The notes below the pieces were generated by a model, which worked only from the letters and a program-made list of their open reading frames with translations, was not told where the DNA came from and searched no databases. The translations under genes were made by a program, and so were the position numbers. This document shows positions 43,228 to 52,216 of a stretch of 64,000 nucleotides of DNA, in pieces. Numbering within the stretch: the stretch's first letter is position 1; each line of letters begins with the position of its first letter. The DNA is from Litorimonas sp947503715. GTDB taxonomy: Bacteria; Pseudomonadota; Alphaproteobacteria; Caulobacterales; Maricaulaceae. The DNA lies in the NCBI RefSeq assembly GCF_050271975.1, contig NZ_CP189850.1:186001-250000 (forward strand), written 5' to 3'.

Positions 43228-45492
43228 ATGGCTTCACTCTATAAAGATGTCCGCATCGAATTATCTAATATCGTGTCAGATATTAAAAGCGGTGTGATTG
43301 CCCTGCCGGAAATTCAACGGCCTTTTGTTTGGCCGGGATATAAATCACGCGACCTGCTGGACTCAATGTATCGCGGATATCCGATTGGCACGCTGATGTT
43401 CTGGGAAACAGATCAAACGGAACGCGCCAAAAAAATCGGGGACGGAACAGGTAAACGCACAACAAAATATTTGATTGTAGATGGACAACAGCGTCTTACC
43501 TCACTCTATGCAATCCTGACAGGGGAGAACGTTTTAGATAAGCAGTTTAAATCGCGGCCCATTAAAATTGCGTTCAATCCCGCCCGTGAAGAATTTGAAG
43601 TCTCTAACGCCGCCAATCAGCGTAGCGCGGAATGGATACCAAATGTCACGGAACTCTGGACAGAAGAATATTATGAATATCGCGACTCGTTCTTTAAAAG
43701 ACTAAAAATAGCTAGAGGCGGAGATCTCGGCAATGCACGCGGGAATATTGAACGTGCGATAGAACGCGTGCGCAATTTAAGAAATTTCGAGTTCCAAGTC
43801 GTAGAACTCATGTCGCATGCGAAAGACGAAGAAGTTGCGAATATTTTTGTCCGTATCAATTCAAAAGGAACGCCGCTTAAGCAATCTGACTTTGTTATGA
43901 CACTCATGTCTGTCAATGCGGAAGAGTCGCGTGTAAAACTTGAGGCTTTTTGCAAGTCGGCTGTCAAGCCGACTTCCGGAAAACCCAGCCCGGCAAATGC
44001 ACTCATAGATCCCAAACCTGAACAGTTACTTCGAGTGGCGGTCGCGCTGGCATTTAATCTGGGACGAATGTCCGCCGTCTATCGTCTTTTACTGGGTAAA
44101 ACAGTTGGAGATCTGGAAACAGATAGTCATGACAGGCAAGTACAGTTTGAAAAATTGGAAACAACTTTAGATCATGTCTTGAATCTAACCCATTGGCATG
44201 AATTTTTAAAATGCCTAAACCTCGCAGGTTTTCGAAATGCGTCCATGATCTCATCCGGGAACACCGTGATGTTGACCTATGTCGCTTGGCTCATTGGAAA
44301 GCTTAAACATGGCTTGGATTATTCCAAACTTCGAAAAATAATTGCGCGCTGGTTTTTCATGGTCAGCACAACGAGTCGCTATACATCCAGCACAGAGTCC
44401 ACATTAGATGCTGACCTGCGGGCATTTGCCAGTGAGGGGACATCGGCTGAAGCGTTTGAAAAGCTCTTGGAGTCTATCATAGAAGATAGTTTCACACAGG
44501 ATTTCTGGTCCATTTCATTTCCCAACCTCCTCGATTCCTCGTCCGGCAAATCTCCGGCCATGTCGGCCTATGCCGCCGCACTAGTTGTGGAAGACGCGCC
44601 AGCCCTGCTCTCAAATATTCGGATGCGGGACTTACTAGACCCCGGTACGCAGACGGTGCGATCTGTCGAGCGTCATCACCTTTTCCCAGTCGCTTTTCTA
44701 AAGTCACAGGGCGTCAGCGATAGATCAGAACGGAATGCGATTGCCAATATGGCCTATGTCGATTGGCCAGAAAACATGAAGGCCGGCGCGCATGCCCCGG
44801 AAGACTATTGGCCCAAAATGCTGGATGGGTTTTCCGAAGCCGAACTGACCCGCCATATGGGATATCATGCCCTGCCCCTCGGTTGGGAGACTATGGATTA
44901 CGGATTGTTCAAATCCAAACGACGAAAGCTCATCGCCTCGGTTGTTCAAATTGCGTTTGATAAAATCGCCATTGATGAAACTCAGAAAAACGAGACCTTG
45001 TCCTTACGCGATTACATCAAGCGCGGTGAGAATAACCGTATAGAGTTTAAATCCAGTGCCAGATTTTGTTATCGTTCCAAAAAACAAGAGGCCTATATTG
45101 AATACGCCATTATTAAGACGGTTACAGGATTTGCAAATGCTGAGGGTGGCATTCTCGTCATAGGTGTTGATGACGATGGTGAGGTTTTAGGCCTTGAAAA
45201 TGACTATGCAACGCTCTCGAAAAAACAAGACCAGGACGGGCATGAATTATTTCTGCGACAATTATTTGAAAATCACCTCTCGCAGACCTCCGCTGGATTT
45301 ATACACATCAACTATGAAAAAATAGAAGGGAAAGACCTCTGCCGCATTACAGTCAGACCTTCACCTGCACCCATTTTCTGCAAGCCTAAATCGGGTGGAA
45401 ATCCAACCTGTTTTTATGTTCGCATGGGCAACCAAACCCGTGAGTTGCAAGGCCCCGATTTGATGAATTACCGCGAAACACATTGGGGATAG
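43228..45492 (+). CDS. DUF262-HNH-AlbA_2 (Schlafen-like) fusion, putative defence nuclease
   Basis: This 754-residue cytoplasmic protein has three parts. Residues about 1-220 form a DUF262 domain with IQRPFVWP (about 29) and LIVDGQQRLT (DGQQR at 85-89), the nucleotide-hydrolase core of GmrS/SspE-type restriction proteins. A long helical region leads to an HNH-type motif, VERHHLFP (His483, His484), with the following IANMAYVD Asn507. Residues about 598-725 are an AlbA_2/Schlafen-like domain (ENNRIEFKSSARF, VTGFANAEGGILVIGVDDDG). GmrSD-like modified-DNA restriction is the nearest analogue; the AlbA_2 tail is unusual. ATG 43228 has GGGGAA upstream. Codon use is visibly more A/T-rich than in mutB, suggesting transfer. 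Confidence 0.8.
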   Translation: MASLYKDVRIELSNIVSDIKSGVIALPEIQRPFVWPGYKSRDLLDSMYRGYPIGTLMFWETDQTERAKKIGDGTGKRTTKYLIVDGQQRLTSLYAILTGENVLDKQFKSRPIKIAFNPAREEFEVSNAANQRSAEWIPNVTELWTEEYYEYRDSFFKRLKIARGGDLGNARGNIERAIERVRNLRNFEFQVVELMSHAKDEEVANIFVRINSKGTPLKQSDFVMTLMSVNAEESRVKLEAFCKSAVKPTSGKPSPANALIDPKPEQLLRVAVALAFNLGRMSAVYRLLLGKTVGDLETDSHDRQVQFEKLETTLDHVLNLTHWHEFLKCLNLAGFRNASMISSGNTVMLTYVAWLIGKLKHGLDYSKLRKIIARWFFMVSTTSRYTSSTESTLDADLRAFASEGTSAEAFEKLLESIIEDSFTQDFWSISFPNLLDSSSGKSPAMSAYAAALVVEDAPALLSNIRMRDLLDPGTQTVRSVERHHLFPVAFLKSQGVSDRSERNAIANMAYVDWPENMKAGAHAPEDYWPKMLDGFSEAELTRHMGYHALPLGWETMDYGLFKSKRRKLIASVVQIAFDKIAIDETQKNETLSLRDYIKRGENNRIEFKSSARFCYRSKKQEAYIEYAIIKTVTGFANAEGGILVIGVDDDGEVLGLENDYATLSKKQDQDGHELFLRQLFENHLSQTSAGFIHINYEKIEGKDLCRITVRPSPAPIFCKPKSGGNPTCFYVRMGNQTRELQGPDLMNYRETHWG

Positions 45493-45537
45493 TTTCCCTC
45501 GACAATCGCACACCCCCCATGTAATAAAATGAAAAAA

Positions 45538-45553
45538 TTGCAGAAATTTGCAA
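45538..45553. promoter_or_regulatory. LacI-type operator candidate upstream of the sugar transporter gene
   Basis: TTGCAGAAATTTGCAA has inverted arms TTGCA and TGCAA around six bases, the form of many LacI-family operators. It lies immediately before the ribosome site of the transporter gene that precedes the lacI gene. A similar but looser copy lies at 58151-58166. Confidence 0.5.
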
Positions 45554-45565
45554 AAGGGGATTATC

Positions 45566-47209
45566 ATGGACGTGACGGCACAGACAGGCGCAATAGGCGC
45601 GCGCGAAAAATTACAAAAGCCGATGATGAGCCTGTTGTCCATCATCACTATGGCGGTTGGGTTTTTTGGATTACAGATCGGATTTGCGTTGCAGAACGGG
45701 AATGCGTCGCGAATTTTTCAATCGCTTGGTGCTGATGTCGATAATCTTCCCGTACTGTGGCTGGCGGCTCCTCTGACGGGCCTCGTCATTCAACCGATTG
45801 TCGGGTATTTTTCGGACCGGACATGGGGGCGTTTCGGCCGGCGTAGACCTTACTTTCTGGCGGGTGCAGTTCTTGCGACGCTAGCGCTCATTTTCATGCC
45901 GACCTCTCCCGTCCTCTGGCTGGCGGTAGGATCGCTGTGGATATTGGATGCGGCGCTCAATATTTCGATGGAGCCGTTTCGGGCCTTTGTCGGCGACAAC
46001 CTCAATTCCGAACAAAAGACTGTGGGTTACGCCGCGCAAGGTGTGATGATCGGCATTGGTGGATTTGTTGGCTCAAACCTGCCCGCCTGGCTCTCCCCCG
46101 GCGAAGCCGTTGCGACGAGCGAAGGCATTCCGGAACATGTGAAACTCGCCTTTTTTATTGGGGCGGGCCTCTTGCTGCTCTCGGTTCTCATCACAGTGTT
46201 TTTCTCGAAAGAATATAGTTCGGAAGAATTAGCTTCTTTTGAGGAGAATGAGGACACGAACCTCGCAGCAGCCCGTCGCGCAGAATTGGAAAAGCCGGAT
46301 GCTGCGCCGTCCACCTTCTGGAAACTGGCGATTGTTTTTGGCCTTGCGACGCTCGGCTCTCTGATCTTCATGGTGACATCCAGCACTTTGGCGGAAGCCG
46401 ACTATTTAAATGCCAAACGGTCCTTTTCGATTTTCATCGGCTTGATGGCCGTCGCAACGGTCCTCTTCGGCCTCAATGCCCTGATGGGCGCGAGACGCGG
46501 ACATATGATTGGCGATGTCTTGGCCGATCTTGTCGCCATGCCGACCGTCATGAAGCGCTTGGCGGCGGTCCAATTCACGTCGTGGTTCGCCTTTTTCATC
46601 ATGTGGATATACACTGTGCCCGCCATTGCCGCGTCGAAATTCGGGACGGAAGATGCGGGCTCTGCCGCCTATGACGCCGCCGCAAATTCCGTTTACGGCA
46701 TGTTCGGGGTCTATAACCTCATCCCGATTGGATATGCTGTAATGCTTCCATTGATGGGGCGTATATTTGGATTAAAGCCGACATATGGATTCGGCCTATT
46801 ATGTGGTGGCTTGGGACTAGCGCTCATGGCGCTCCTGCCGATTGGGCAATTTATGGGCGATGGATTGGCTGAGATCAGTTTCGGTGAAATTGGTTTCGCG
46901 CCATTCGCTATATTTGGGACGAAATTCACGATCAGTGCTATCCTGATCGGCATTGCCTGGACCTCGGTTCTCGTCCTCCCCTATTCCATTCTCGCCGAAG
47001 CGCTGCCTGCTGAAAAAATGGGCATTTATATGGGCATATTCAACTTCTTTATCGTCCTGCCGCAAATCATTGTTGCCACGGTCATGGCGCTTGTGGTCAA
47101 AGCGTTACTGGGAGGAGAGGTTGCAAACGCGCTCATCCTCGGCGGTGTCGTCATGGCACTGGGAGCGATCCTGCTCATGTTTGTGCCTTATAAGGATATC
47201 AAAGCCTAA
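45566..47209 (+). CDS. MFS sugar transporter (SLC45/MalY-like)
   Basis: This 547-residue inner-membrane protein has about 12 hydrophobic segments and the MFS loop motif DRTWGRFGRRRPYFLAGAV between helices 2 and 3. The related MalY of Caulobacter carries maltose or maltodextrins across the inner membrane in the same locus type, so import of glucose oligosaccharides is the best guess. ATG 45566 is chosen, with AAGGGGA upstream. Its stop overlaps the lacI start by one base, so both are one operon. Confidence 0.87.
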   Translation: MDVTAQTGAIGAREKLQKPMMSLLSIITMAVGFFGLQIGFALQNGNASRIFQSLGADVDNLPVLWLAAPLTGLVIQPIVGYFSDRTWGRFGRRRPYFLAGAVLATLALIFMPTSPVLWLAVGSLWILDAALNISMEPFRAFVGDNLNSEQKTVGYAAQGVMIGIGGFVGSNLPAWLSPGEAVATSEGIPEHVKLAFFIGAGLLLLSVLITVFFSKEYSSEELASFEENEDTNLAAARRAELEKPDAAPSTFWKLAIVFGLATLGSLIFMVTSSTLAEADYLNAKRSFSIFIGLMAVATVLFGLNALMGARRGHMIGDVLADLVAMPTVMKRLAAVQFTSWFAFFIMWIYTVPAIAASKFGTEDAGSAAYDAAANSVYGMFGVYNLIPIGYAVMLPLMGRIFGLKPTYGFGLLCGGLGLALMALLPIGQFMGDGLAEISFGEIGFAPFAIFGTKFTISAILIGIAWTSVLVLPYSILAEALPAEKMGIYMGIFNFFIVLPQIIVATVMALVVKALLGGEVANALILGGVVMALGAILLMFVPYKDIKA

Positions 47210-48219
47210 TGGTTAAATCCGTCCGCCTTGAAGATCTTGCGACGAGTGCGGGCGTGTCCATCGCGACCGTCTCGCGGGCTTTAAATGACAGCCCCGCCGT
47301 CAATGAACAGACCAAGCGGCGCATCTGGAAACTCGCGCGGGAGCAGGGGTACGGCTTTCGCCCAAACATGCCCTCCGCGCTGGACCGCGCGGTGGCGACG
47401 ATTTCTATCGTCATACCACGACCACAGGGGCGGGAGGGATGGTTGCAGGACCCGTTTTTTCTTGAGCTTCTTGGCGGGATTGGCGAAGCCGCGCGGGAGA
47501 TTAAATGTGACTTCCTCGTCAGTCACGCCATACCGCAGAGCTATGATGACCTCTCAAAATTAATTGCAACGAACCGAAGTGATGGCGTCATTTTTCTGGG
47601 CCAGAGTTTCCTCCATGATCGTCTGAACAGACTGGCCGAGCACGAAAACCGTTTCATCGTCTGGGGCGGACAATTGCCGGGGCAGAGATACCCGTCTGTG
47701 GGCACGGACAATATTCGTGGCGGTCGGCGGGCGACGGCCCATCTCGCGCGATTGGGGCGCAAACGGATTGCGTTTTTCGGCGACACGGACGCACCGGAAA
47801 TCGGGCAACGGTTTGACGGCTATAAACAGGCCTTGGAGCAAGCGGGTTTGGAATTTGACCCTGACCTCGTCTCCGCCGCGCATTTTGAAATTGAGAGCGC
47901 GGAAACGGCTGTCGACGCGTTGCTGTCCCAAGGCGTGAAATTCGACGCGATCTTTGGTAGTTCCGATACGATTGCGCTGGGCGCGATACGCGGGCTGATG
48001 AATCGCGGGATGAGCGTACCTGATGACGTGGCGGTCATTGGTTATGATGATATCCAGCTCGCGCGCTATTCCCGTCCGGGCCTGACGACTATTCGTCAGG
48101 ATTTGAGTCGTGCCGGACGGTTAATGGTCAGCAAGCTAATTAATTCCGCGGGCGGCGGCGAGATGACATCTGAACGATTACCGACCGATGTCATTGTGCG
48201 AGAAAGCTGCGGTGCTTAG
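47209..48219 (+). CDS. LacI-family transcriptional regulator
   Basis: The 336-residue repressor has an N-terminal helix-turn-helix (VRLEDLATSAGVSIATVSRALND) and a periplasmic-binding-like sugar domain (VAVIGYDDIQLARYSRPGLTTIRQD). It lies next to the transporter and faces the glucosidase gene with a four-base overlapping stop. It likely represses the glucan locus until a maltose-type inducer appears. Candidate operators lie at 45538 and 58151. Confidence 0.93.
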   Translation: MVKSVRLEDLATSAGVSIATVSRALNDSPAVNEQTKRRIWKLAREQGYGFRPNMPSALDRAVATISIVIPRPQGREGWLQDPFFLELLGGIGEAAREIKCDFLVSHAIPQSYDDLSKLIATNRSDGVIFLGQSFLHDRLNRLAEHENRFIVWGGQLPGQRYPSVGTDNIRGGRRATAHLARLGRKRIAFFGDTDAPEIGQRFDGYKQALEQAGLEFDPDLVSAAHFEIESAETAVDALLSQGVKFDAIFGSSDTIALGAIRGLMNRGMSVPDDVAVIGYDDIQLARYSRPGLTTIRQDLSRAGRLMVSKLINSAGGGEMTSERLPTDVIVRESCGA

Positions 48220-49862
48220 AGCGCGGCGATGAAACCGCTATAGGCCGGTAATTGTCCGTCTTTGGAGTGTTCTCCGACTTGAATGAAAATCTCGCCAAAT
48301 GGAATATTTAATTCCAAGGACTTATCCGTCAGATTGAAGATACATATTTTGGCTTCCGCGCCCTCGCGGCGGGTAAATGCCAATAGGTCCTTTGACGTCT
48401 TCAATATATCAATGCGGCCTTCGCGAAGGGCGCGGCATTGACGACGCAGAGCAATCGCCTCGCGGTAGAAATTCAGCACCGAATTCGGGTTCTCTTCCTG
48501 CGCACTCACGGCCAGATCGACATGGGGTTCCGTCATCGGCAACCACGGCTCGACTGTGGAGAAGCCTGCCAGATCATTCCCGTCATTGCGCCACGGCATC
48601 GGTGTGCGTGCGCCGTCACGGCCCAGCGTTTCCGGCCAGTTCACAATCGCTTCCGGATCAACGAGACGGTCATAGGGGACATCGGCTTGTGGCAGGCCCA
48701 GCTCTTCACCCTGATAGACAAAAACATTTCCGCGCAAGGACATCAGCAAGAGCGCAATGAGTTTCGCATAATGGTCGAGATCGCAATCCCCCGCCCAGCG
48801 CGAAATCGCGCGCGGCGCATCATGATTGGAAAAGGCCCAGCTCGGCCAGCCTTCGCCCGCCGTTTCATTCGGCCAGTCGGCCTGTGTGGACCGGATATTC
48901 TCGGCCGTGAGATTTTCGAGATAGAGGAAATCGAAATTATAGGCGGAGTTCAACCGCTCATCGCCTTGGGTGAAGGCTTTCATCTCCTCCAACGGGAACG
49001 GTCCGCCCACTTCCGCGACGGTGAAACATCCGTCCCGTTCATTGATGACGGCGGCAACGCGTTCGATAAAGCCGACAATGTCAGGATGGCTCATAGACCG
49101 GGTATGACGTTGGAAATCAAAGGGACGGGTCGGGGGACGTTTAAAGACCGTCTCGACCGGATTATCGCGCAATTCGGTGTCGTGCATACCAAAGTTCAGG
49201 GCGTCTAATCGGAACCCGTCAACGCCCCGATCCAACCAAAACCGCGTGACATCCAATATCGCATTTTGAACGTCCGGATGATGTAGATTCAGATCCGGCT
49301 GTTCAACGAGGAAGTTATGGAGATAATATTGTGCGCGCCGCGCATCCCATTGCCACGCGCCCATGCCGAAAACGGATTGCCAATTATTGGGCGGCGTGCC
49401 GTCAGGGTTCGCATCTGCCCAGACGTACCAATCCGCTTTGGGATTGTCGCGGGACTGACGTGATTCTTCGAACCATTTATGTTGGTCCGAGCTGTGAGAA
49501 TAAATCTGATCAATGATGACTTTCAGACCCAGTCCATGGGCTTTCGCGATCAGCCTGTCAAAATCAGCGAGCGTGCCAAAGATTGGATCCACATCCGTGA
49601 AATCCGCAATGTCATAGCCGAAATCCGCCATGGGTGAGGTGAAGAAGGGCGAGAGCCAGACACCGTCCACGCCGAGGGAGGCTACATGGTCCAGGCGGTC
49701 AATAATGCCCGCCAAATCGCCGACACCGTCTCCATTGCTGTCCTGAAAACTGCGCGGGTAAATTTGATAGATAACCGCGCCCTTCCACCACACCGTTTCA
49801 GGACTGTCCTGCGAGACAGTTTCTGCTTCAACGACGGTTGATGTCATCCCTGTATCAGTCAT
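48216..49862 (-). CDS. GH13 alpha-glucosidase, no signal peptide
   Basis: This 548-residue protein has the GH13 catalytic regions: DGFRLDALNF (nucleophile Asp), FTVAEVGG (acid Glu) and FSNHDAPR (Asp). The N-terminal VIYQIYPRSFQDSNGDGVGDLAGI and QADVPYDRLVDPE fit the oligo-1,6-glucosidase/alpha-glucosidase subfamily. No signal peptide is visible, so it probably hydrolyses imported malto-oligosaccharides in the cytoplasm. ATG 49862 lies seven bases from the stop of the upstream lipoprotein gene, so both are one operon. Confidence 0.9.
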   Translation of the reverse strand: MTDTGMTSTVVEAETVSQDSPETVWWKGAVIYQIYPRSFQDSNGDGVGDLAGIIDRLDHVASLGVDGVWLSPFFTSPMADFGYDIADFTDVDPIFGTLADFDRLIAKAHGLGLKVIIDQIYSHSSDQHKWFEESRQSRDNPKADWYVWADANPDGTPPNNWQSVFGMGAWQWDARRAQYYLHNFLVEQPDLNLHHPDVQNAILDVTRFWLDRGVDGFRLDALNFGMHDTELRDNPVETVFKRPPTRPFDFQRHTRSMSHPDIVGFIERVAAVINERDGCFTVAEVGGPFPLEEMKAFTQGDERLNSAYNFDFLYLENLTAENIRSTQADWPNETAGEGWPSWAFSNHDAPRAISRWAGDCDLDHYAKLIALLLMSLRGNVFVYQGEELGLPQADVPYDRLVDPEAIVNWPETLGRDGARTPMPWRNDGNDLAGFSTVEPWLPMTEPHVDLAVSAQEENPNSVLNFYREAIALRRQCRALREGRIDILKTSKDLLAFTRREGAEAKICIFNLTDKSLELNIPFGEIFIQVGEHSKDGQLPAYSGFIAAL

Positions 49863-49869
49863 CGAAACG

Positions 49870-51885
49870 CTATTCTCCGGCAGGGCGCAGGGCGGGTTTG
49901 TCACCCGTTAGCACAACAAGGGACAGAGCCGGCATAGAAACGGAGGCCGTGGCCACAGCCGGCACTTTTGCGCCGACATCGGGACCATAGGCGAGGTTCA
50001 ATACCGTGGTCGCCGCATCAATCCGGATATTCGCGTCGCGCGCGACACTGTCCATGTTCGCAACGATTAGAACTTCGCGGTTTGTGTCGGGATCAAAGCG
50101 GGAAAAGGCGAAGAGCCCACCATCAATCTCGGCCAAACGTACTACCGTCTCACCGCGTGAGAGCGCAGGTAGCTCACGTCGCACGGCGGAGAGTGCGGAG
50201 ATCGTCCGATAGAGCGGATGGTCCATATCGAAATTTGACTCTGCCGTCGTCGCATCCGTGCCGATAAGGTCATTGTCATTATAGGCCGCAACTTTTGACG
50301 GAAACATATTCTCCCGCGCGAGTTGGTCATTCGCATCAGAGACAAAACCCTGTTCCGAACCCGAATAGATCACGGGCACACCGCGTAATGTCAGAAGAAG
50401 CTCATGCCCCAACCGCGTGCGGGCAAAGAGCTCATCCTGCGAGATACCGGGCATCGCATTTTTAAGCAGGCCGGAGAAACGACCCATATCGTGATTTCCG
50501 ACAAAGGTCGGCTGCGTCCGGCCTTTTTTCGTCGCATCGCCGTAGAGATCGTCGGCGCGTATGAAGGTATCCAAGCGCACGGCGGGTTGTTTGCCCGAGA
50601 CAGTTTCAAACACGGCGGATTGCATCCCGAAATCGAGAACTTGGTCAAATCCATCGACCCGCGTGAAACGGGCCAATGCACCCGGGTCAGGATCATAGAC
50701 TTCACCGAACATATAGAAATTCGGAATCCCTTCCGCCGCCGCATGCTCTTTCATCGCCGGCAAGAATTGCTGCCAAAATCCCGGATTCACATGCCGTGTC
50801 GTATCAATGCGGAAACCGTCCATGCGGTAATCCGTAATCCAGCCTTTGAAAATATCGATCATGCCATCCACGACTTCGGGATGTTCGGTGAAGAGATCAT
50901 CCAACCCGACAAAATCACCATAGAGCGAATTCTCGCCCGCAAATGTCGTATTGCCGCGATTGTGGTAAAAGCGCGGATCATTGAGCCAGGCCGGAGTCTT
51001 CACATCTTCCTCGCCCGCCGGAATGAAGGGCGTGTAGGCGTAATCCTGCCGCGTCAGCTTTGCAAAATTCTCAGCCGTTTGGTGTACCGGTGCATCGCCG
51101 AGAAATCCTGCATTAATTGTCTCGCCGTCTATACCGCCACGTGTTGTGTAAGGATAATCCGCGACGGAGCGATAGGGACATCCGTCCGTCTGCTTGTCCG
51201 CGCCGTCATAGTCAGGATCATGACATTCGCGGAAATTAATGACGTCCGCCGTGTGGTTCGTGATGATATCGAGATAGACTTTCATCCCGCGCGCATGGGC
51301 TTCATCAACAAAGGTTTTGAGCTCCGCATTCGTGCCTAGATGCGGGTCCACGGACGTGAAATCAGTAATCCAATAACCGTGATAGCCAGAGCTTGCGCCC
51401 TCACCTTCGCCTTGGACGGGTTTATTCTTGTAGATCGGTCCGAGCCAGATGGCGCTCGCGCCGAGGTCTTTAATATAATCCAGACGCGAGGTCAGCCCGA
51501 CAAGGTCCCCTCCATGGTAGAAACCTTTATGATCGGGCTTGAACCCATGCTGCAAATAATCGCCGCCAAAGCCGCCCGTATCATTGGACGGGTCGCCATT
51601 TTCAAAACGGTCCGGCAACATGAAATAGACAACATCATCTTCTGGCGGACGCGTAAGGTAATCGCCAAAGTCAGGTTTGCTCGCAGCGGAGACGGTGACA
51701 TCCGGCGCGACAAAATCAGGATTGATCTTGGCGTCCAGCGCCGCAATCGGGTTTAGTGCCGCTTCCATCGCATTCGGCCCGCCTTCAGTCTGCGCTGTTT
51801 GCGCGGAGCATCCTGCCAGAAAGAGGGTCAGAGCTACGGCACTGCCAGATAATGATTGACGGATACGATTTTTATTATGGCGCAT
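49870..51885 (-). CDS. GH13 amylase-type lipoprotein
   Basis: This 671-residue protein has a lipoprotein signal with lipobox FLAGC. GH13 regions include DGFRIDTTRHV (nucleophile), MFGEVYDPD (acid Glu) and VGNHDMGRF (Asp), with DIITNHTADVINF in region I. The length and early beta-rich part fit cyclomaltodextrinase/neopullulanase-like enzymes of SusA type. It probably acts at the outer membrane or in the periplasm on starch fragments. It is divergent from the TonB-dependent receptor across an A/T-rich spacer. Confidence 0.9.
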   Translation of the reverse strand: MRHNKNRIRQSLSGSAVALTLFLAGCSAQTAQTEGGPNAMEAALNPIAALDAKINPDFVAPDVTVSAASKPDFGDYLTRPPEDDVVYFMLPDRFENGDPSNDTGGFGGDYLQHGFKPDHKGFYHGGDLVGLTSRLDYIKDLGASAIWLGPIYKNKPVQGEGEGASSGYHGYWITDFTSVDPHLGTNAELKTFVDEAHARGMKVYLDIITNHTADVINFRECHDPDYDGADKQTDGCPYRSVADYPYTTRGGIDGETINAGFLGDAPVHQTAENFAKLTRQDYAYTPFIPAGEEDVKTPAWLNDPRFYHNRGNTTFAGENSLYGDFVGLDDLFTEHPEVVDGMIDIFKGWITDYRMDGFRIDTTRHVNPGFWQQFLPAMKEHAAAEGIPNFYMFGEVYDPDPGALARFTRVDGFDQVLDFGMQSAVFETVSGKQPAVRLDTFIRADDLYGDATKKGRTQPTFVGNHDMGRFSGLLKNAMPGISQDELFARTRLGHELLLTLRGVPVIYSGSEQGFVSDANDQLARENMFPSKVAAYNDNDLIGTDATTAESNFDMDHPLYRTISALSAVRRELPALSRGETVVRLAEIDGGLFAFSRFDPDTNREVLIVANMDSVARDANIRIDAATTVLNLAYGPDVGAKVPAVATASVSMPALSLVVLTGDKPALRPAGE

Positions 51886-52216
51886 ATCAGGCGTGTCTCC
51901 CTTATTATCCTATTTCCCTAAGACCAAAAATCACAGATGGAAAGCCTAATGTAAACTTTTGCATTAATTTTTGCATAGAATTTTATGTGAAATTGAATGT
52001 AAAAAAGTATAATATATATATTTTTCAGTTACTTATAATATGTCGCGTGACATTCTTGCAACATATCAGTGCAATTCTCTGTATAATTTTTAAATTTATT
52101 TGCAAAAACATTACAAAAAGTTTTATAAACACATCAATGGCCCCAATTCCGTCTGTGATTGAAGGGCTGAAAACAAAAACGCGATAAAACGCAAACCCCA
52201 TTCGGGAAGGGAACCC
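51886..52216. promoter_or_regulatory. A/T-rich divergent control region of amylase and receptor genes
   Basis: These 331 bases separate two divergent genes of the glucan locus and hold no gene. TATAAT boxes occur at 52008-52013 and 52082-52087, without well-spaced -35 elements. TTTTGCAT is repeated at 51957-51964 and 51969-51976, and TTGCAAAAACATTACAA (52100-52116) is a weak match to the LacI-like site at 45538. Regulatory function is likely from position but sites are unproven. Confidence 0.5.
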
